Assembly (NCBI RefSeq): GCF_032268605.1
Contig: NZ_CP130318.1
Span: forward strand, 5,713,501-5,777,500
Length of the DNA stretch: 64,000 bases
Source of the DNA: Paenibacillus aurantius
GTDB taxonomy: Bacteria > Bacillota > Bacilli > Paenibacillales > NBRC-103111
Reading direction: 5' to 3'
The notes under the pieces are model-generated. The model saw nothing but the letters and a program-made list of their open reading frames with translations. It did not search any database and was not told the DNA's origin. Made by a program: the position numbers and the translations under genes. This document shows, piece after piece, positions 37,944 to 47,253 of this stretch (position 1 is the first letter of the stretch; the number at the start of each line of letters is the position of its first letter).

Positions 37944-39710
37944 CTAAGGCTTCACTTCGTCCAGCGGGTAGAAGATCAGATCCACCGGAAAGGCCGAGCC
38001 GGCCGGCGGGGTGAATTCCATCTCGAAGGTCTCTTCCTCGCCCGTCGTCCGGGCCAGCAGCTGGACCTGCTCGAAGGCGCCCAGCACCCCGGAGGTCGGA
38101 GCCATCGTGAATTCGCCGTTCACCTTGAATGGCCCCTTGAACGGACCTCCCCGGGGCAGCAGAAGCACCGCCATTCGTCCCGGACGCTCCGCATGAATCT
38201 TGTAGATCATCCCGTAATTGCCTTCGTTGTAGACCTCCTGCTTGCGCTGGTTGTCGTAGCCCTTGTCGAACGGATCCTCCTTGCCGTCGCCGATCGTCAG
38301 GCGGGCCGGCTTGGCCAGGCCGTTCAGGTTGACGTTCCATGTCTTCTCGGAGACCGGGAACGTTCCGCGCACATTGGCCACGTAATCGAGCGGCCGGTAG
38401 ATCGACACCGAGTACGCGTTGGGGCTCGCGATATTGTCCATTGCGATGAACTGGAATTCGACCTCCCCGTCGGTCTCCACATCGTAGAATACGTTGACCC
38501 CCTGCCCGGGATAGAAATCCGGCATAAGCACGTAAACATAGCTTTGGCCAGCCGGAATGACGAGCTCCTCACGAATCGGATCATGCAGCATAAAATCCAC
38601 CGACGCCTCATGCCCGATGAGGTTCGCATAGCTGGACGGGAACACCTCGCCCTTGTTCGTCGTCGTCACTTTGACCGGCCTGCCGGATGTGTTCTTCGCC
38701 ATGATGACGAACTGCACCTTCTCCGCCATCTCGTTGACATGATCGGCATAGAGCCGTGCTTTGCCGTGCACCTTCTCCTGGTACAGGATGCCCTTCTCCT
38801 TGATGCTCTCCGGGCTGTCACTCACAATAAGCGGGCGGGAGCGATCCTCCGCCACCCGTGCCGGGAGCGCGGGAAGGCCGTAGAAATGGCTGTAGATCAT
38901 TCCCCAGTCTGTCTTGATCCGGGAGCCGGCCGGCCAGAACTGAAGCTTGTACGACAGCTCATCCAGGTAAGGGGTCGGCTCGATGATGAGTTGGCGCGTA
39001 TAGGTCGCGCTGACATGCCCTTTACTGTCCTTCACCTTCAAGGAGATGGGATAGGTGCCCGGCGTGAAGAAGGCCTCCTGCTTGCCTGTCCACTCGTAGG
39101 AGACAATCCCTTCCGCATCGGGATCGTAGCTCAGGTCCACGTACTTGACGGGCTCCCCGAGCCGGTAGCTCGGCTTGGCAAACGTGAATTTCGCCACCGG
39201 CCGCGAGTTGTCGAGCTCCCCATTGTAGAGGTCGTCCGGCTTCTTAACGTATACGATTCCGATGGATCTCGTCGTATGGTCATAGGAGTATTTGGCCCCC
39301 ACCAAGTCCCCGAACCACGACAGCTTCACCATGAGCCGCTCGTTCACCAGGGCGGCCACCTGCTCGAACGGGCTCTGCACCCCGTTAACGAACACGAGCT
39401 TCCGGGCGAGATCGAACTCCACCTTTACCTTCGGCACGTCCATCTCCACCCGGCCCGTCTTGGCGTTCCACTCGACCTTGACGCCCATCGTGTCCCCCAG
39501 AAATTTAGCGGGGACGAACGTCTTGTCCTCCAAAATAACGGCCGGCGGGTCTACCGGGACCGCCGCGCCGTTCACCACGGCTTCCGGCTGGTCCAGCCCG
39601 AGCGTAATCTGCATGGTGGTGGTGGAGACCGCCTTCGTCTGGCTCCCTCCCGCCCCCAGGAGGATCAGTGCCGCCCCGGCCGCCGCCCCCCATTTTCTCC
39701 ACAGTGTCAT
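37944..39710 (-). CDS. Secreted copper-amine-oxidase N-domain protein with a PKD-like domain
   Basis: 588 residues. Signal peptide 1-27 (cleaved near SQTKA). Two stalk-type copper amine oxidase N-terminal modules follow (about 33-155: VVNGAAVPVDPPAVILEDKTFVPAKFLGD and VFVNGVQSPFEQVAALVNERLMVKLSWFGD). Then a PKD-like sandwich (about 170-245) and a 330-residue C-terminal region I do not recognise. Paenibacillus carries many such envelope proteins with no oxidase domain; the N-module probably binds wall or surface components. Role unknown. Confidence 0.75.
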   Translation of the reverse strand: MTLWRKWGAAAGAALILLGAGGSQTKAVSTTTMQITLGLDQPEAVVNGAAVPVDPPAVILEDKTFVPAKFLGDTMGVKVEWNAKTGRVEMDVPKVKVEFDLARKLVFVNGVQSPFEQVAALVNERLMVKLSWFGDLVGAKYSYDHTTRSIGIVYVKKPDDLYNGELDNSRPVAKFTFAKPSYRLGEPVKYVDLSYDPDAEGIVSYEWTGKQEAFFTPGTYPISLKVKDSKGHVSATYTRQLIIEPTPYLDELSYKLQFWPAGSRIKTDWGMIYSHFYGLPALPARVAEDRSRPLIVSDSPESIKEKGILYQEKVHGKARLYADHVNEMAEKVQFVIMAKNTSGRPVKVTTTNKGEVFPSSYANLIGHEASVDFMLHDPIREELVIPAGQSYVYVLMPDFYPGQGVNVFYDVETDGEVEFQFIAMDNIASPNAYSVSIYRPLDYVANVRGTFPVSEKTWNVNLNGLAKPARLTIGDGKEDPFDKGYDNQRKQEVYNEGNYGMIYKIHAERPGRMAVLLLPRGGPFKGPFKVNGEFTMAPTSGVLGAFEQVQLLARTTGEEETFEMEFTPPAGSAFPVDLIFYPLDEVKP

Positions 39711-39833
39711 GTTCTCTCTTCCCCTCTCCAGATAAACACCAAAAAAACCCTTTTCGGGATATCCTCACGTTAGACGCAAGAATAAGGAAAAAGGTTTCGT
39801 TCTGTCCAAAACTATGTAAAGGTAATATGAATA

Positions 39834-39855
39834 AAGCTCCCGGAACCGGAAGCTT
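39834..39855 (-). terminator. Terminator after the HPr-like gene
   Basis: Minus strand AAGCTTCCGG, TT, CCGGGAGCTT, then TATTC; just after the stop codon. A second, weaker hairpin with T7 lies at 39741-39760. Confidence 0.7.
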
Positions 39856-39860
39856 GCCTC

Positions 39861-40133
39861 TTATTGGTTCTCCAGCTCTTCCTTGCTGACTAGCTGGGTT
39901 AAAGCGTTTACAGCCTGATCTGCGTCGGTGCCTTCCGCACTGATATATACCTCGGTCCCCGTGCTGATCGCCAGGCTCATGATCCCCATGATGCTCTTGG
40001 CGTTCACTTTCTTCTCATCCTTCTCTACAAAAATTTCCGAAGAAAATTTATTGGCTTCTTGAACGAACAATGCTGCCGGTCTTGCGTGCAGACCTGTTTT
40101 TAATTTAACGACAACGGGTCGTTTGGACGACAT
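39861..40133 (-). CDS. HPr-family protein at the Crh position, retaining the active-site His
   Basis: 90 residues. The regulatory Ser is Ser47 (NAKSIMGIMSLA; Ser46 in HPr numbering), the HprK target. The rest (KLKTGLHARPAALFVQEAN) resembles Bacillus Crh far more than HPr, and the gene sits after rapZ-glmR-whiA exactly where crh does. But Crh has Gln at the PTS site, whereas here it is His16 (His15 in HPr numbering). So it could serve both as PTS phosphocarrier and as CcpA co-repressor. HprK is encoded at 56.8 kb. Whether a second ptsH exists elsewhere is unknown. Confidence 0.9.
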   Translation of the reverse strand: MSSKRPVVVKLKTGLHARPAALFVQEANKFSSEIFVEKDEKKVNAKSIMGIMSLAISTGTEVYISAEGTDADQAVNALTQLVSKEELENQ

Positions 40134-40255
40134 GAATCTATACCCCCTACATACTTTTGTTTGCGTAAATGATGTCCTCTGGAACCGATAGCATCCGAAT
40201 TTTCATCCATTATACCATTTTTCCCAAAAGTACACTAGAAAAAACTAATGTATTT

Positions 40256-41194
40256 TCACGTAACGCGGGAATTTCGAAGCTTTTCCGCCATTTCGTCAAT
40301 TTTTCTAAGCCGGTGGTTCACTCCTGATTTGCTGACGGATCCCTTCAGAAGATCGCCGATCTCATTCAGGTTCACGTCGGGATGCATCAGACGCACCTCG
40401 GCCACTTCCCTCAGCTTCTCCGGAAGGTTCTCCAGTCCGATTTCATTCTGCAGGAGCTTTATGTTCTCGATCTGACGGACCGCCGCCCCGATCGTTTTGT
40501 TCAAGTTGGCCGTTTCGCAGTTAACGATCCGGTTTACGGAATTGCGCATGTCTTTCATGATCCGGACATCCTCAAACCGCAGAAGCGCTTGGTGAGCGCC
40601 GATCAAGCTGAGCAGTTCGATGATTTTCTCGCCTTCCTTGATGTAGAAGACGAAGCCTTTCTTTCTTTCGATACAGCGGGCGTTCAGATCGAACTTGTTG
40701 GCCAGCTGCACGAGGGCGTGGCAGTGCTCTTCGTACATGGAGGCGATCTCCAGGTGATAGGAGGAACCCTCCGGATTGTTAACCGATCCACCGGCGAGAA
40801 ACGCTCCCCGCAGGTAGGACCGCTTGCAGCAGTTGCTTTTGATCAGGCTCTTGTCGATGCCCGGGGTAAACTGAAACCCTTCCGAAACGATTCGAAGATC
40901 CGACAGGATGGTCTGGACCTGTTGAGGCACCCGCACAATGTAAACATTATTCTTCTTGAGGCGCATTTTCTTGCGGACGAGAAGCTCCGTATGCACGTTG
41001 AACAGCTTCTTCGTCAAGGAATAGATCCGGCGGGCGATGGCGGCGTTCTCTGTGGAGATGTCTAGAATCACACGCTGATTGGAAAGCTGAACGGCCCCGT
41101 TCATGCGGATCAAAGCGGCCAGCTCGGCCTTCTCGCAGCACGCTTCGCTTTCCATCATCGTTAATTCTTTTTTGGTTGCTGCCGCAAAGGACAT
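40256..41194 (-). CDS. whiA: DNA-binding protein WhiA
   Basis: 312 residues starting [12 protein letters not shown] at ATG 41194, with AAGGTGAG upstream and five bases after the glmR stop. LAGLIDADG-like N-terminal half ([22 protein letters not shown] region) and a C-terminal helix-turn-helix ([23 protein letters not shown], then [15 protein letters not shown]). Affects chromosome segregation and cell division in Bacillus. Confidence 0.97.
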   Translation of the reverse strand: MSFAAATKKELTMMESEACCEKAELAALIRMNGAVQLSNQRVILDISTENAAIARRIYSLTKKLFNVHTELLVRKKMRLKKNNVYIVRVPQQVQTILSDLRIVSEGFQFTPGIDKSLIKSNCCKRSYLRGAFLAGGSVNNPEGSSYHLEIASMYEEHCHALVQLANKFDLNARCIERKKGFVFYIKEGEKIIELLSLIGAHQALLRFEDVRIMKDMRNSVNRIVNCETANLNKTIGAAVRQIENIKLLQNEIGLENLPEKLREVAEVRLMHPDVNLNEIGDLLKGSVSKSGVNHRLRKIDEMAEKLRNSRVT

Positions 41195-41199
41195 GGCAC

Positions 41200-42189
41200 T
41201 CACCTTTTCTCGATCATCCAGCTTTCCACCAGCTGATGGATATGGTCGCTTAATTTCTCGGCGTCATGCCGAAGGTACGTGCGGAAGAGGACGAATCGGT
41301 CGGCTATGACCCGGAAGCCTTGGCGCGTCACGTCCTCGATATCCAGATGAACGGCTTTGGCCCCTTCCTCGGCGTACCGCTGTTGAACCCCGATGGGGAT
41401 TTCTCCGTTGTTGACGATCACGTAATCGAAGAGGGGGTGGCCCACATGCTCCTGGATCGCCTTAAGATGATCCCCGACCGAGTAGTTATCCGTTTCTCCC
41501 GGCTGGGTCATCACGTTGCAGATGAAGATTTTGACGGCCTGCGATTCCAGTACCGCCTTCGCAATATCGGGAACGAGCAGGTTGGGAAGAATGCTCGTGT
41601 AGAGGCTTCCCGGTCCGATCAGGATGGCATCGGCTTCCTCGATGGCCCGCTTGGCATCATCCAAGGCGAGAACATCCGGCGGGTCGATGAATACCCGCTT
41701 GATGCGCTTGCCCGCTTTCGGGATCTTTGATTCCCCAACAACGATGCTCCCGTCCTCCATCTCCGCCTTCAGAAGAATTCCGCGGTCGGCCGCCGGAAGC
41801 ACCCGGCCCCGTACGGCAAAGACGCGGCTAAGCTCTTTGACACCGGACACGAAGTCTCCGGTAATTTCGCTCATGGCTGCGAGAATTAGGTTGCCCAGGC
41901 TGTGGCCAGCCAATCCGTTGCCGGTGCTGAAGCGGTGCTGAAGGAGCTTGAACAGCATCGGCTCCACGTCGGCCAAGGCCGCGAGCACATTGCGGATGTC
42001 TCCGGGTGGAGGAATCTGCAGCTCGTCGCGCAAAATCCCCGAGCTCCCCCCGTCATCCGCCACTGTGACGATGGCCGTTATGGCAACGGGCTTCTCTTTC
42101 AGTCCCCGCAGCATTACGGATAGACCCGTTCCGCCGCCGATAACGACGATCCGGGGCGGGCTCATGCGGTTTGTGGCCTTGCGGCTCAT
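41200..42189 (-). CDS. glmR: Gluconeogenesis factor GlmR (YvcK)
   Basis: 329 residues of the CofD-like family: [18 protein letters not shown] at the N-terminus, [32 protein letters not shown] and [20 protein letters not shown]. Binds UDP-GlcNAc and steers carbon to the cell wall in Bacillus. Between rapZ and whiA as in most Firmicutes. Confidence 0.97.
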   Translation of the reverse strand: MSRKATNRMSPPRIVVIGGGTGLSVMLRGLKEKPVAITAIVTVADDGGSSGILRDELQIPPPGDIRNVLAALADVEPMLFKLLQHRFSTGNGLAGHSLGNLILAAMSEITGDFVSGVKELSRVFAVRGRVLPAADRGILLKAEMEDGSIVVGESKIPKAGKRIKRVFIDPPDVLALDDAKRAIEEADAILIGPGSLYTSILPNLLVPDIAKAVLESQAVKIFICNVMTQPGETDNYSVGDHLKAIQEHVGHPLFDYVIVNNGEIPIGVQQRYAEEGAKAVHLDIEDVTRQGFRVIADRFVLFRTYLRHDAEKLSDHIHQLVESWMIEKR

Positions 42190-42201
42190 CTTATCACCCT
42201 C

Positions 42202-43089
42202 TTATCGGCGGTCGCGTTCCGCATCCCGGTGGCTGACGCGCACTTGCTCCGTTTCGCTGGTTCCCAAAGCTTTGCCCAGGTATTCGGCAATGGCGACGGA
42301 GCGGTGCTTGCCGCCCGTACATCCGATTCCGACGACGACCTGGCTTTTGCCTTCTTTTTTGTATTGGGGCATAAGGAATTGAAGCATATCCAGAAGCTTC
42401 GTCAGGAACTCCTGGGTTTCCGGCCATTTCATGACATAGTCGTAAACATCGGAGTCCTGGCCGGTGTGGGGACGCAAGGTTTCCACGTAATGGGGATTCG
42501 GCAGAAACCGCACATCAAAGATGAGGTCGGCGTCGATCGGCATGCCGTATTTGAATCCGAAGGAGATGACGTTGACGGACAACCCGTCCCCTTCAATGTT
42601 GTTAAAGCGGGCCGTGATTTTTTCTTTCAGCTGGGCCGGCTTCAGATTGCTCGTGTCGATCGCCTGGGTCGCGAGCCCCTTCAGCTCCTCCAGCAGCTTG
42701 CGTTCCTGCTGAATGCCTTCTAGAGGCGCTCCTGTTGGCGCAAGGGGATGCCGCCTGCGGCTTTCTTTGTAACGCTGGACCAGAACAGAATCTGTGGCGT
42801 CCAGATACAGTATTTCGTAGGAAAGGGTGTAGTTGTCTTGAATGAAGCGAAGCGACTCCGACAGGGCCCGGAAGAATTCCCGGCCCCGCAAGTCGATGAC
42901 AAGCGCCACCTTGCCGATTTTGCCGTTCGACTGCTCGATCAGCTCCGCAAATTTCGGAATGAGAACCGGCGGAAGATTATCGACGCAGAAGAAGCCGAGG
43001 TCCTCGAGACTCTGGACCGCGATGGTTTTGCCGGCTCCCGACATTCCCGTGATAATGACAAGCTTTGCCAGCGCCTGCCGTTCTTCCAT
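42202..43089 (-). CDS. rapZ: RNase adapter / nucleotide-binding protein RapZ (YvcJ)
   Basis: 295 residues: Walker A GMSGAGKT near residue 15, Walker B-like DLRG region, FGFKYGMP, and the C-terminal [18 protein letters not shown] motif. Binds ATP/GTP. In Bacillus the target is unclear, while in E. coli it controls GlmS through small RNAs. Confidence 0.97.
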   Translation of the reverse strand: MEERQALAKLVIITGMSGAGKTIAVQSLEDLGFFCVDNLPPVLIPKFAELIEQSNGKIGKVALVIDLRGREFFRALSESLRFIQDNYTLSYEILYLDATDSVLVQRYKESRRRHPLAPTGAPLEGIQQERKLLEELKGLATQAIDTSNLKPAQLKEKITARFNNIEGDGLSVNVISFGFKYGMPIDADLIFDVRFLPNPHYVETLRPHTGQDSDVYDYVMKWPETQEFLTKLLDMLQFLMPQYKKEGKSQVVVGIGCTGGKHRSVAIAEYLGKALGTSETEQVRVSHRDAERDRR

Positions 43090-43194
43090 ATCGCTCTCCT
43101 CCGTTCGTTTTAGAATGAATGCCTTATATATAGAAAGATTTAAGTAAGAGTAAGGATGGCCCCGGGTACCTTATATATTTGAGTGTTATTCGGC

Positions 43195-44145
43195 TTAACG
43201 AGGCAGATTAAGTCCTGCCGCCCCCACAACGCCTGCATCGTTACCAAGGGTGGCCGGGACGATGTCTACGCCTTCCCGTGCCTGCTCCGGGGTATAACGG
43301 GTGAAAATTTCACGGATCGGCGTGAAGAGAATCTCGCCCGCCTTCGAAACCCCGCCCCCGATGATATAACGGCGCGGGTTGAGGATCACGGACAACGAAG
43401 CCATCGAGCGTCCCAGGTAGTAAGCGGCACGGTGCACGATACGCAGGGCCACTTCGTCGCCTGCCTTCGCGGCATCGAAGACATCCTTCGCCGTAATGTT
43501 CTGAATCAGCCCCAGGGAGGTCTTGTCTCCGCGGGCAACGGCATCGTGAGCCATGCGGACAATCCCGGTCGCTGAGGAAACCGTCTCCAGGCAGCCCATT
43601 TGGCCGCAGCCGCATTGAATCGCTTCCAGATCGGGAACGATCTGCAGGTGTCCGAGCTCTCCCGCCATGCCCAGGGAGCCTTGATAGATTTTGCTGTTAA
43701 TGATAATGCCGCCGCCCACACCGGTTCCGAGGGTATAGCAGACGACATTGGGAATGCCCGCGCCCGCACCGCTCCAAGCTTCACCCAAGGCAGCCACGTT
43801 CGCGTCGTTATCTATGGTAACGGTTTTGCCCAATTTCTCTTCCAGCGTTTTCTTAACGGCGACATTGCGCCAGCCCAAATTCGGGGACAGCTTGACGAAG
43901 CCTTCCGGGATATCCATGAAGCCGGCGATGCCCGCTCCGATGCCCGCGACCTGCTCCCAGCTGTGTTCGGATTGATCCACGATCAAGCGGACATACTGCG
44001 CGATACGGTCCAAGACAAATTCTGCTCCATTCTCCGCACCCGTCGGGCCCTCGTGAGTATGAAGAAGCTTCCCGTTTTCATCGCAGAGTCCCACTTTGAT
44101 AGCGGTTCCCCCCAAATCAACGCCGACATACACTTTACCTGACAT
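43195..44145 (-). CDS. glcK: ROK-family glucokinase
   Basis: 316 residues. Phosphate loop VGVDLGGTAIKVG at the start, catalytic Asp in IDNDANVAALGE, zinc motif with Cys178, Cys180 and Cys185 (CGCGQMGCLE), and the ELGH His. Phosphorylates glucose with ATP. Followed by rapZ after 105 bases. Confidence 0.93.
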   Translation of the reverse strand: MSGKVYVGVDLGGTAIKVGLCDENGKLLHTHEGPTGAENGAEFVLDRIAQYVRLIVDQSEHSWEQVAGIGAGIAGFMDIPEGFVKLSPNLGWRNVAVKKTLEEKLGKTVTIDNDANVAALGEAWSGAGAGIPNVVCYTLGTGVGGGIIINSKIYQGSLGMAGELGHLQIVPDLEAIQCGCGQMGCLETVSSATGIVRMAHDAVARGDKTSLGLIQNITAKDVFDAAKAGDEVALRIVHRAAYYLGRSMASLSVILNPRRYIIGGGVSKAGEILFTPIREIFTRYTPEQAREGVDIVPATLGNDAGVVGAAGLNLPR

Positions 44146-44265
44146 TCAATGTCACCTCTATGAATTGTTTTAAGTTACTCCTGTTCCAACTATAAGGCAA
44201 CCTCCTGGATAGGTCAAGGCATGTAAAAAAGCCCCAACCGCAAGGAAAAATGCCCGCCGGGCAAA

Positions 44266-44303
44266 GAAAAAGGAGCCCTTCGGCTATGAGCGGGCTCCCT
44301 TTC
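44266..44303 (-). terminator. Terminator of trxB
   Basis: Minus strand AAGGGAGCCC, 13-base loop with a small inner stem, GGGCTCC, then TTTTTC. Confidence 0.85.
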
Positions 44304-44311
44304 TTCCTGCC

Positions 44312-45265
44312 TTATTTGTTCAAAGACTGGCTCCAGTCATGAATGATTTCGCCGTCTAGAAACTTCTCGCAGTCGAGCGCCGCGGCGCATCCGCTGCCGG
44401 CTGCCGTAATGGCCTGGCGGTATTTCTTATCCTGAACGTCCCCGCAGGCGAACACGCCCGGAACGTTCGTCTTCGTCGTGCCGGGCTCTACCAGGATATA
44501 GCCCTGCTCATCGGTGTGGATCTGCCCATTCAGGAAGCCGGTGTTCGGCGTATGACCGATCGCGACGAAGATGCCGTCGGTCTCGAGCACTTCTTCGGCA
44601 CCGGTCTCGTTGTTGCGGACCTTAAGTCCCGTTACCCCTTTGTCGCCCGCTACCACTTCGAGCGGCGTGTTGTTCAGAGCCCACGTGATCTTGCCGTTCT
44701 CCCTCGCGCGGTCCTGCATGATCTTCGAGGCGCGAAGCTCGTTGCGGCGGTGAACCAGCTTGACTTCCGAAGCGAAGCGGGTCAGGAAATTGGCTTCCTC
44801 CATCGCGGAATCGCCGCCGCCCACTACGATGATCTTCTTGCCGCGGAAGAAGAAGCCGTCACACGTGGCACAGGTGCTGACGCCGCGCCCGATGTTCTCC
44901 TTCTCGTTCAAGACGCCCAGCAGCTTGGCGGAGGCGCCTGTCGAGATAATGACGGACTCGGCCTCCAGCTCGCCGATGCCTTCTACCGACAGCTTGAAGG
45001 GACGCTTCGAAAAGTCAACCGAGTTGACCCATCCGGTGCGGAACTCGGCTCCGAAGCGCTCGGCCTGCTTACGCATGTTGTCCATAAGCTCCGGCCCCAT
45101 AATTCCATCCGGGAATCCGGGGAAGTTCTCGACTTCGGTTGTGGTGGTCAGCTGTCCGCCCGGCTCCGGGCCTTCGATGACAAGCGGCTTGAAGTTGGCG
45201 CGGGCCAGGTAAATGGCGGCCGTCAGCCCCGATGGTCCTGTTCCGATAACAATCGATTTGTACAT
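44312..45265 (-). CDS. trxB: Thioredoxin reductase
   Basis: 317 residues. FAD-binding GTGPSGLTAA at the start, redox CATC at Cys132/Cys135, NADPH-binding VVGGGDSAMEEA, and C-terminal GVFACGDVQD. Reduces thioredoxin with NADPH. Located between the TPR gene and glcK as in related genomes. Confidence 0.97.
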   Translation of the reverse strand: MYKSIVIGTGPSGLTAAIYLARANFKPLVIEGPEPGGQLTTTTEVENFPGFPDGIMGPELMDNMRKQAERFGAEFRTGWVNSVDFSKRPFKLSVEGIGELEAESVIISTGASAKLLGVLNEKENIGRGVSTCATCDGFFFRGKKIIVVGGGDSAMEEANFLTRFASEVKLVHRRNELRASKIMQDRARENGKITWALNNTPLEVVAGDKGVTGLKVRNNETGAEEVLETDGIFVAIGHTPNTGFLNGQIHTDEQGYILVEPGTTKTNVPGVFACGDVQDKKYRQAITAAGSGCAAALDCEKFLDGEIIHDWSQSLNK

Positions 45266-45351
45266 CCTTGATCATCCTCCATGAGCGGCGTATTGACTTG
45301 CTTGGTGGCTAGGGACTGCCTGTTACAAGGAACGTTGGCAGCCTCAGCTGC

Positions 45352-47103
45352 TTATTCATCCTTCGGTTTCAGGGAAGAAGCATATTTCGGAAAAATGGCA
45401 TCCATCTTCTCCTTGAGCTTGCAGGCCTCGTCAATCAGCTTGGCATGCTTGCTCACGGTAGCCGCCGAGACGCCGTAATGCTTGGCCATTTCCCCGTAGG
45501 AAACGGCTCGGCGGTGCATTTTGGCGGTCAGGTATTCCAAGGCGGCCGACCAGGAAGCCGTTTTGGTGATTTTGGGCTGCTTGGGCTGGGTTCTTGTTAA
45601 GTATTCCACCCACAGCGTCTCCAAATCATGAAGCTGCACAAGATCGTACCGCTGCTGCATGTTGGAAAGCGCGAGTTCCAGCACTTCACTCCACTGCGGC
45701 TCCCACACCGGAAGATGGGGAGAGAAAGGAACGGAGCCCAGAGTGGAAATCTGCCCGTCCGAAACGAACTTCATGGGTTCCCGGGCGCCCATGCTTCGCA
45801 GCACGAAGAATGCCACCTTCTTCAAATATTCATCTTCATCCGGATCCAGCATGAAAGCCCTGAGGGCCTCCTCCACTTCCGGATCGGCGATCATCCCGAA
45901 GGCCTGGAGAACCTGAAGCTTCGTTTCCGGATCTCCGTGGCGGAGAGCCCAGAAGAAGGAGGAACGTACGAGCGGATCCCGCTTCACGTAATCCGGAAGG
46001 GAATCCTTCGTTCTCTCCAGCATCTTAAGCTGCTCCTCGAATGGGAGATGGTAATGGTAGCTGAGCGGAGCAGGCGGCGCTTCCGCTTTGTCCAGCTGGC
46101 TCAGGAAGAAACGCGGGATATCCGATTTCGGATCCAGCTTCTCCGTCTGCTGCCAGTATCTCCTCGCTTCGAGGAACCGGGATGTGTTGTAGGCCGCAAC
46201 AGCCGTATAGTGATACAGGCAAGGATCCGTTCCGCCCTCTCCCGTCTTGATCATCCGGCGGAAGAGGCGGAAGGCGGATTCATGATCGCCCAGAATGCCC
46301 ATCGTGGTTGCCAGCTTGAACAAATTGTCCGTCTGGAACGGATACGTCTTCTGCAGCTGCTCCATCAGGCTGCCCAGCTCCTCCTCCGCTCCGAAATGGT
46401 GGTAGAAGATCGCCAGGTTGCAGAGTGCGTGCAGATTGCCGGGTTCCAGCTCGATAACCTGCTTGATTGTGTCCATGGCTTTGTCGAACTGGCCCAGGTA
46501 GTAATAAGCCAGGGCCAGGTTGTTGCGTGCCGCGAGAAACTCGGGGTATTTCTTGATCAACCGCTGCAGCATCCGGACCGCTTCCACAAAGCGGCCCTCC
46601 TCCAGCATTTTGCGGGCCTTGTCGTGTTCGAACAAGCCCTCTCGGCTTTTGATGAAGGTCAGCGGGGTCGGTCGGTCCAGCTCGTAGCTGAGCAGCTCGA
46701 TCATTTCCTCGGATTCCTCCAGGAATTGTCCGGCCGGGTCCTTCTCCAGGTACTGGATAATGGCCTTCTCCGCCGATTCGAAGTCCTCCATGTTGGCGTA
46801 GTTGTTCGCCATGTAGAAGTAGCACTCGGTCATCGTCGGGTCCACTTCATCCAGAATCGTCTGGAGAATTTCGTTGGAATCCCCGTAGCTGCCCATCTCG
46901 GACAGGATCCCCGCCAGGTTGCAGTGGTTGACCGGGTTATCCGGCTCGTACTCCACGGCCCGGCGAAAGTACTTCAAGGCCTTGTCGTAATGGAACCGGT
47001 CCAGCGACCGGACGGCCCTTTCAAAAAAGAAGGTGGCGTCCATCTTGATTGATACGACTTTATGCTTTTTAGGATCGGCCACAGCCTTCTTCTTCCTTTC
47101 CAT
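45352..47103 (-). CDS. TPR-repeat protein with C-terminal HTH-like segment (YvcD-like)
   Basis: 583 residues from ATG 47103 (GGAGGTG upstream; the frame to 47154 lacks a site). Very basic N-terminus, then TPR units from about residue 25 (FHYDKALKYFRRAVEYEPDNPVNHCNLAG) through about 330. Residues 400-470 look like a HEAT-type helical block (GDPETKLQVLQAFGMIADPEVEEALRAF). Near the end a helix-turn-helix appears (YGEMAKHYGVSAATVSKHAKLID, about 537-559). It occupies the place of YvcD of Bacillus, whose function is unknown. The HTH suggests DNA or RNA contact; inference. Confidence 0.75.
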   Translation of the reverse strand: MERKKKAVADPKKHKVVSIKMDATFFFERAVRSLDRFHYDKALKYFRRAVEYEPDNPVNHCNLAGILSEMGSYGDSNEILQTILDEVDPTMTECYFYMANNYANMEDFESAEKAIIQYLEKDPAGQFLEESEEMIELLSYELDRPTPLTFIKSREGLFEHDKARKMLEEGRFVEAVRMLQRLIKKYPEFLAARNNLALAYYYLGQFDKAMDTIKQVIELEPGNLHALCNLAIFYHHFGAEEELGSLMEQLQKTYPFQTDNLFKLATTMGILGDHESAFRLFRRMIKTGEGGTDPCLYHYTAVAAYNTSRFLEARRYWQQTEKLDPKSDIPRFFLSQLDKAEAPPAPLSYHYHLPFEEQLKMLERTKDSLPDYVKRDPLVRSSFFWALRHGDPETKLQVLQAFGMIADPEVEEALRAFMLDPDEDEYLKKVAFFVLRSMGAREPMKFVSDGQISTLGSVPFSPHLPVWEPQWSEVLELALSNMQQRYDLVQLHDLETLWVEYLTRTQPKQPKITKTASWSAALEYLTAKMHRRAVSYGEMAKHYGVSAATVSKHAKLIDEACKLKEKMDAIFPKYASSLKPKDE

Positions 47104-47253
47104 TAGCAAGCACCTCCGTTTCGCTTGTCTGGATACGGCAGAAGGACCCGTCACGAAATCGGCGGAAATCCCGCTTTCTCGTCGGTCCTTGCAAGCCGGT
47201 CTTGCCTATGAGTGTTTCGAAAGTATACCACAATCCGGAAGAGATTGCTTCTC

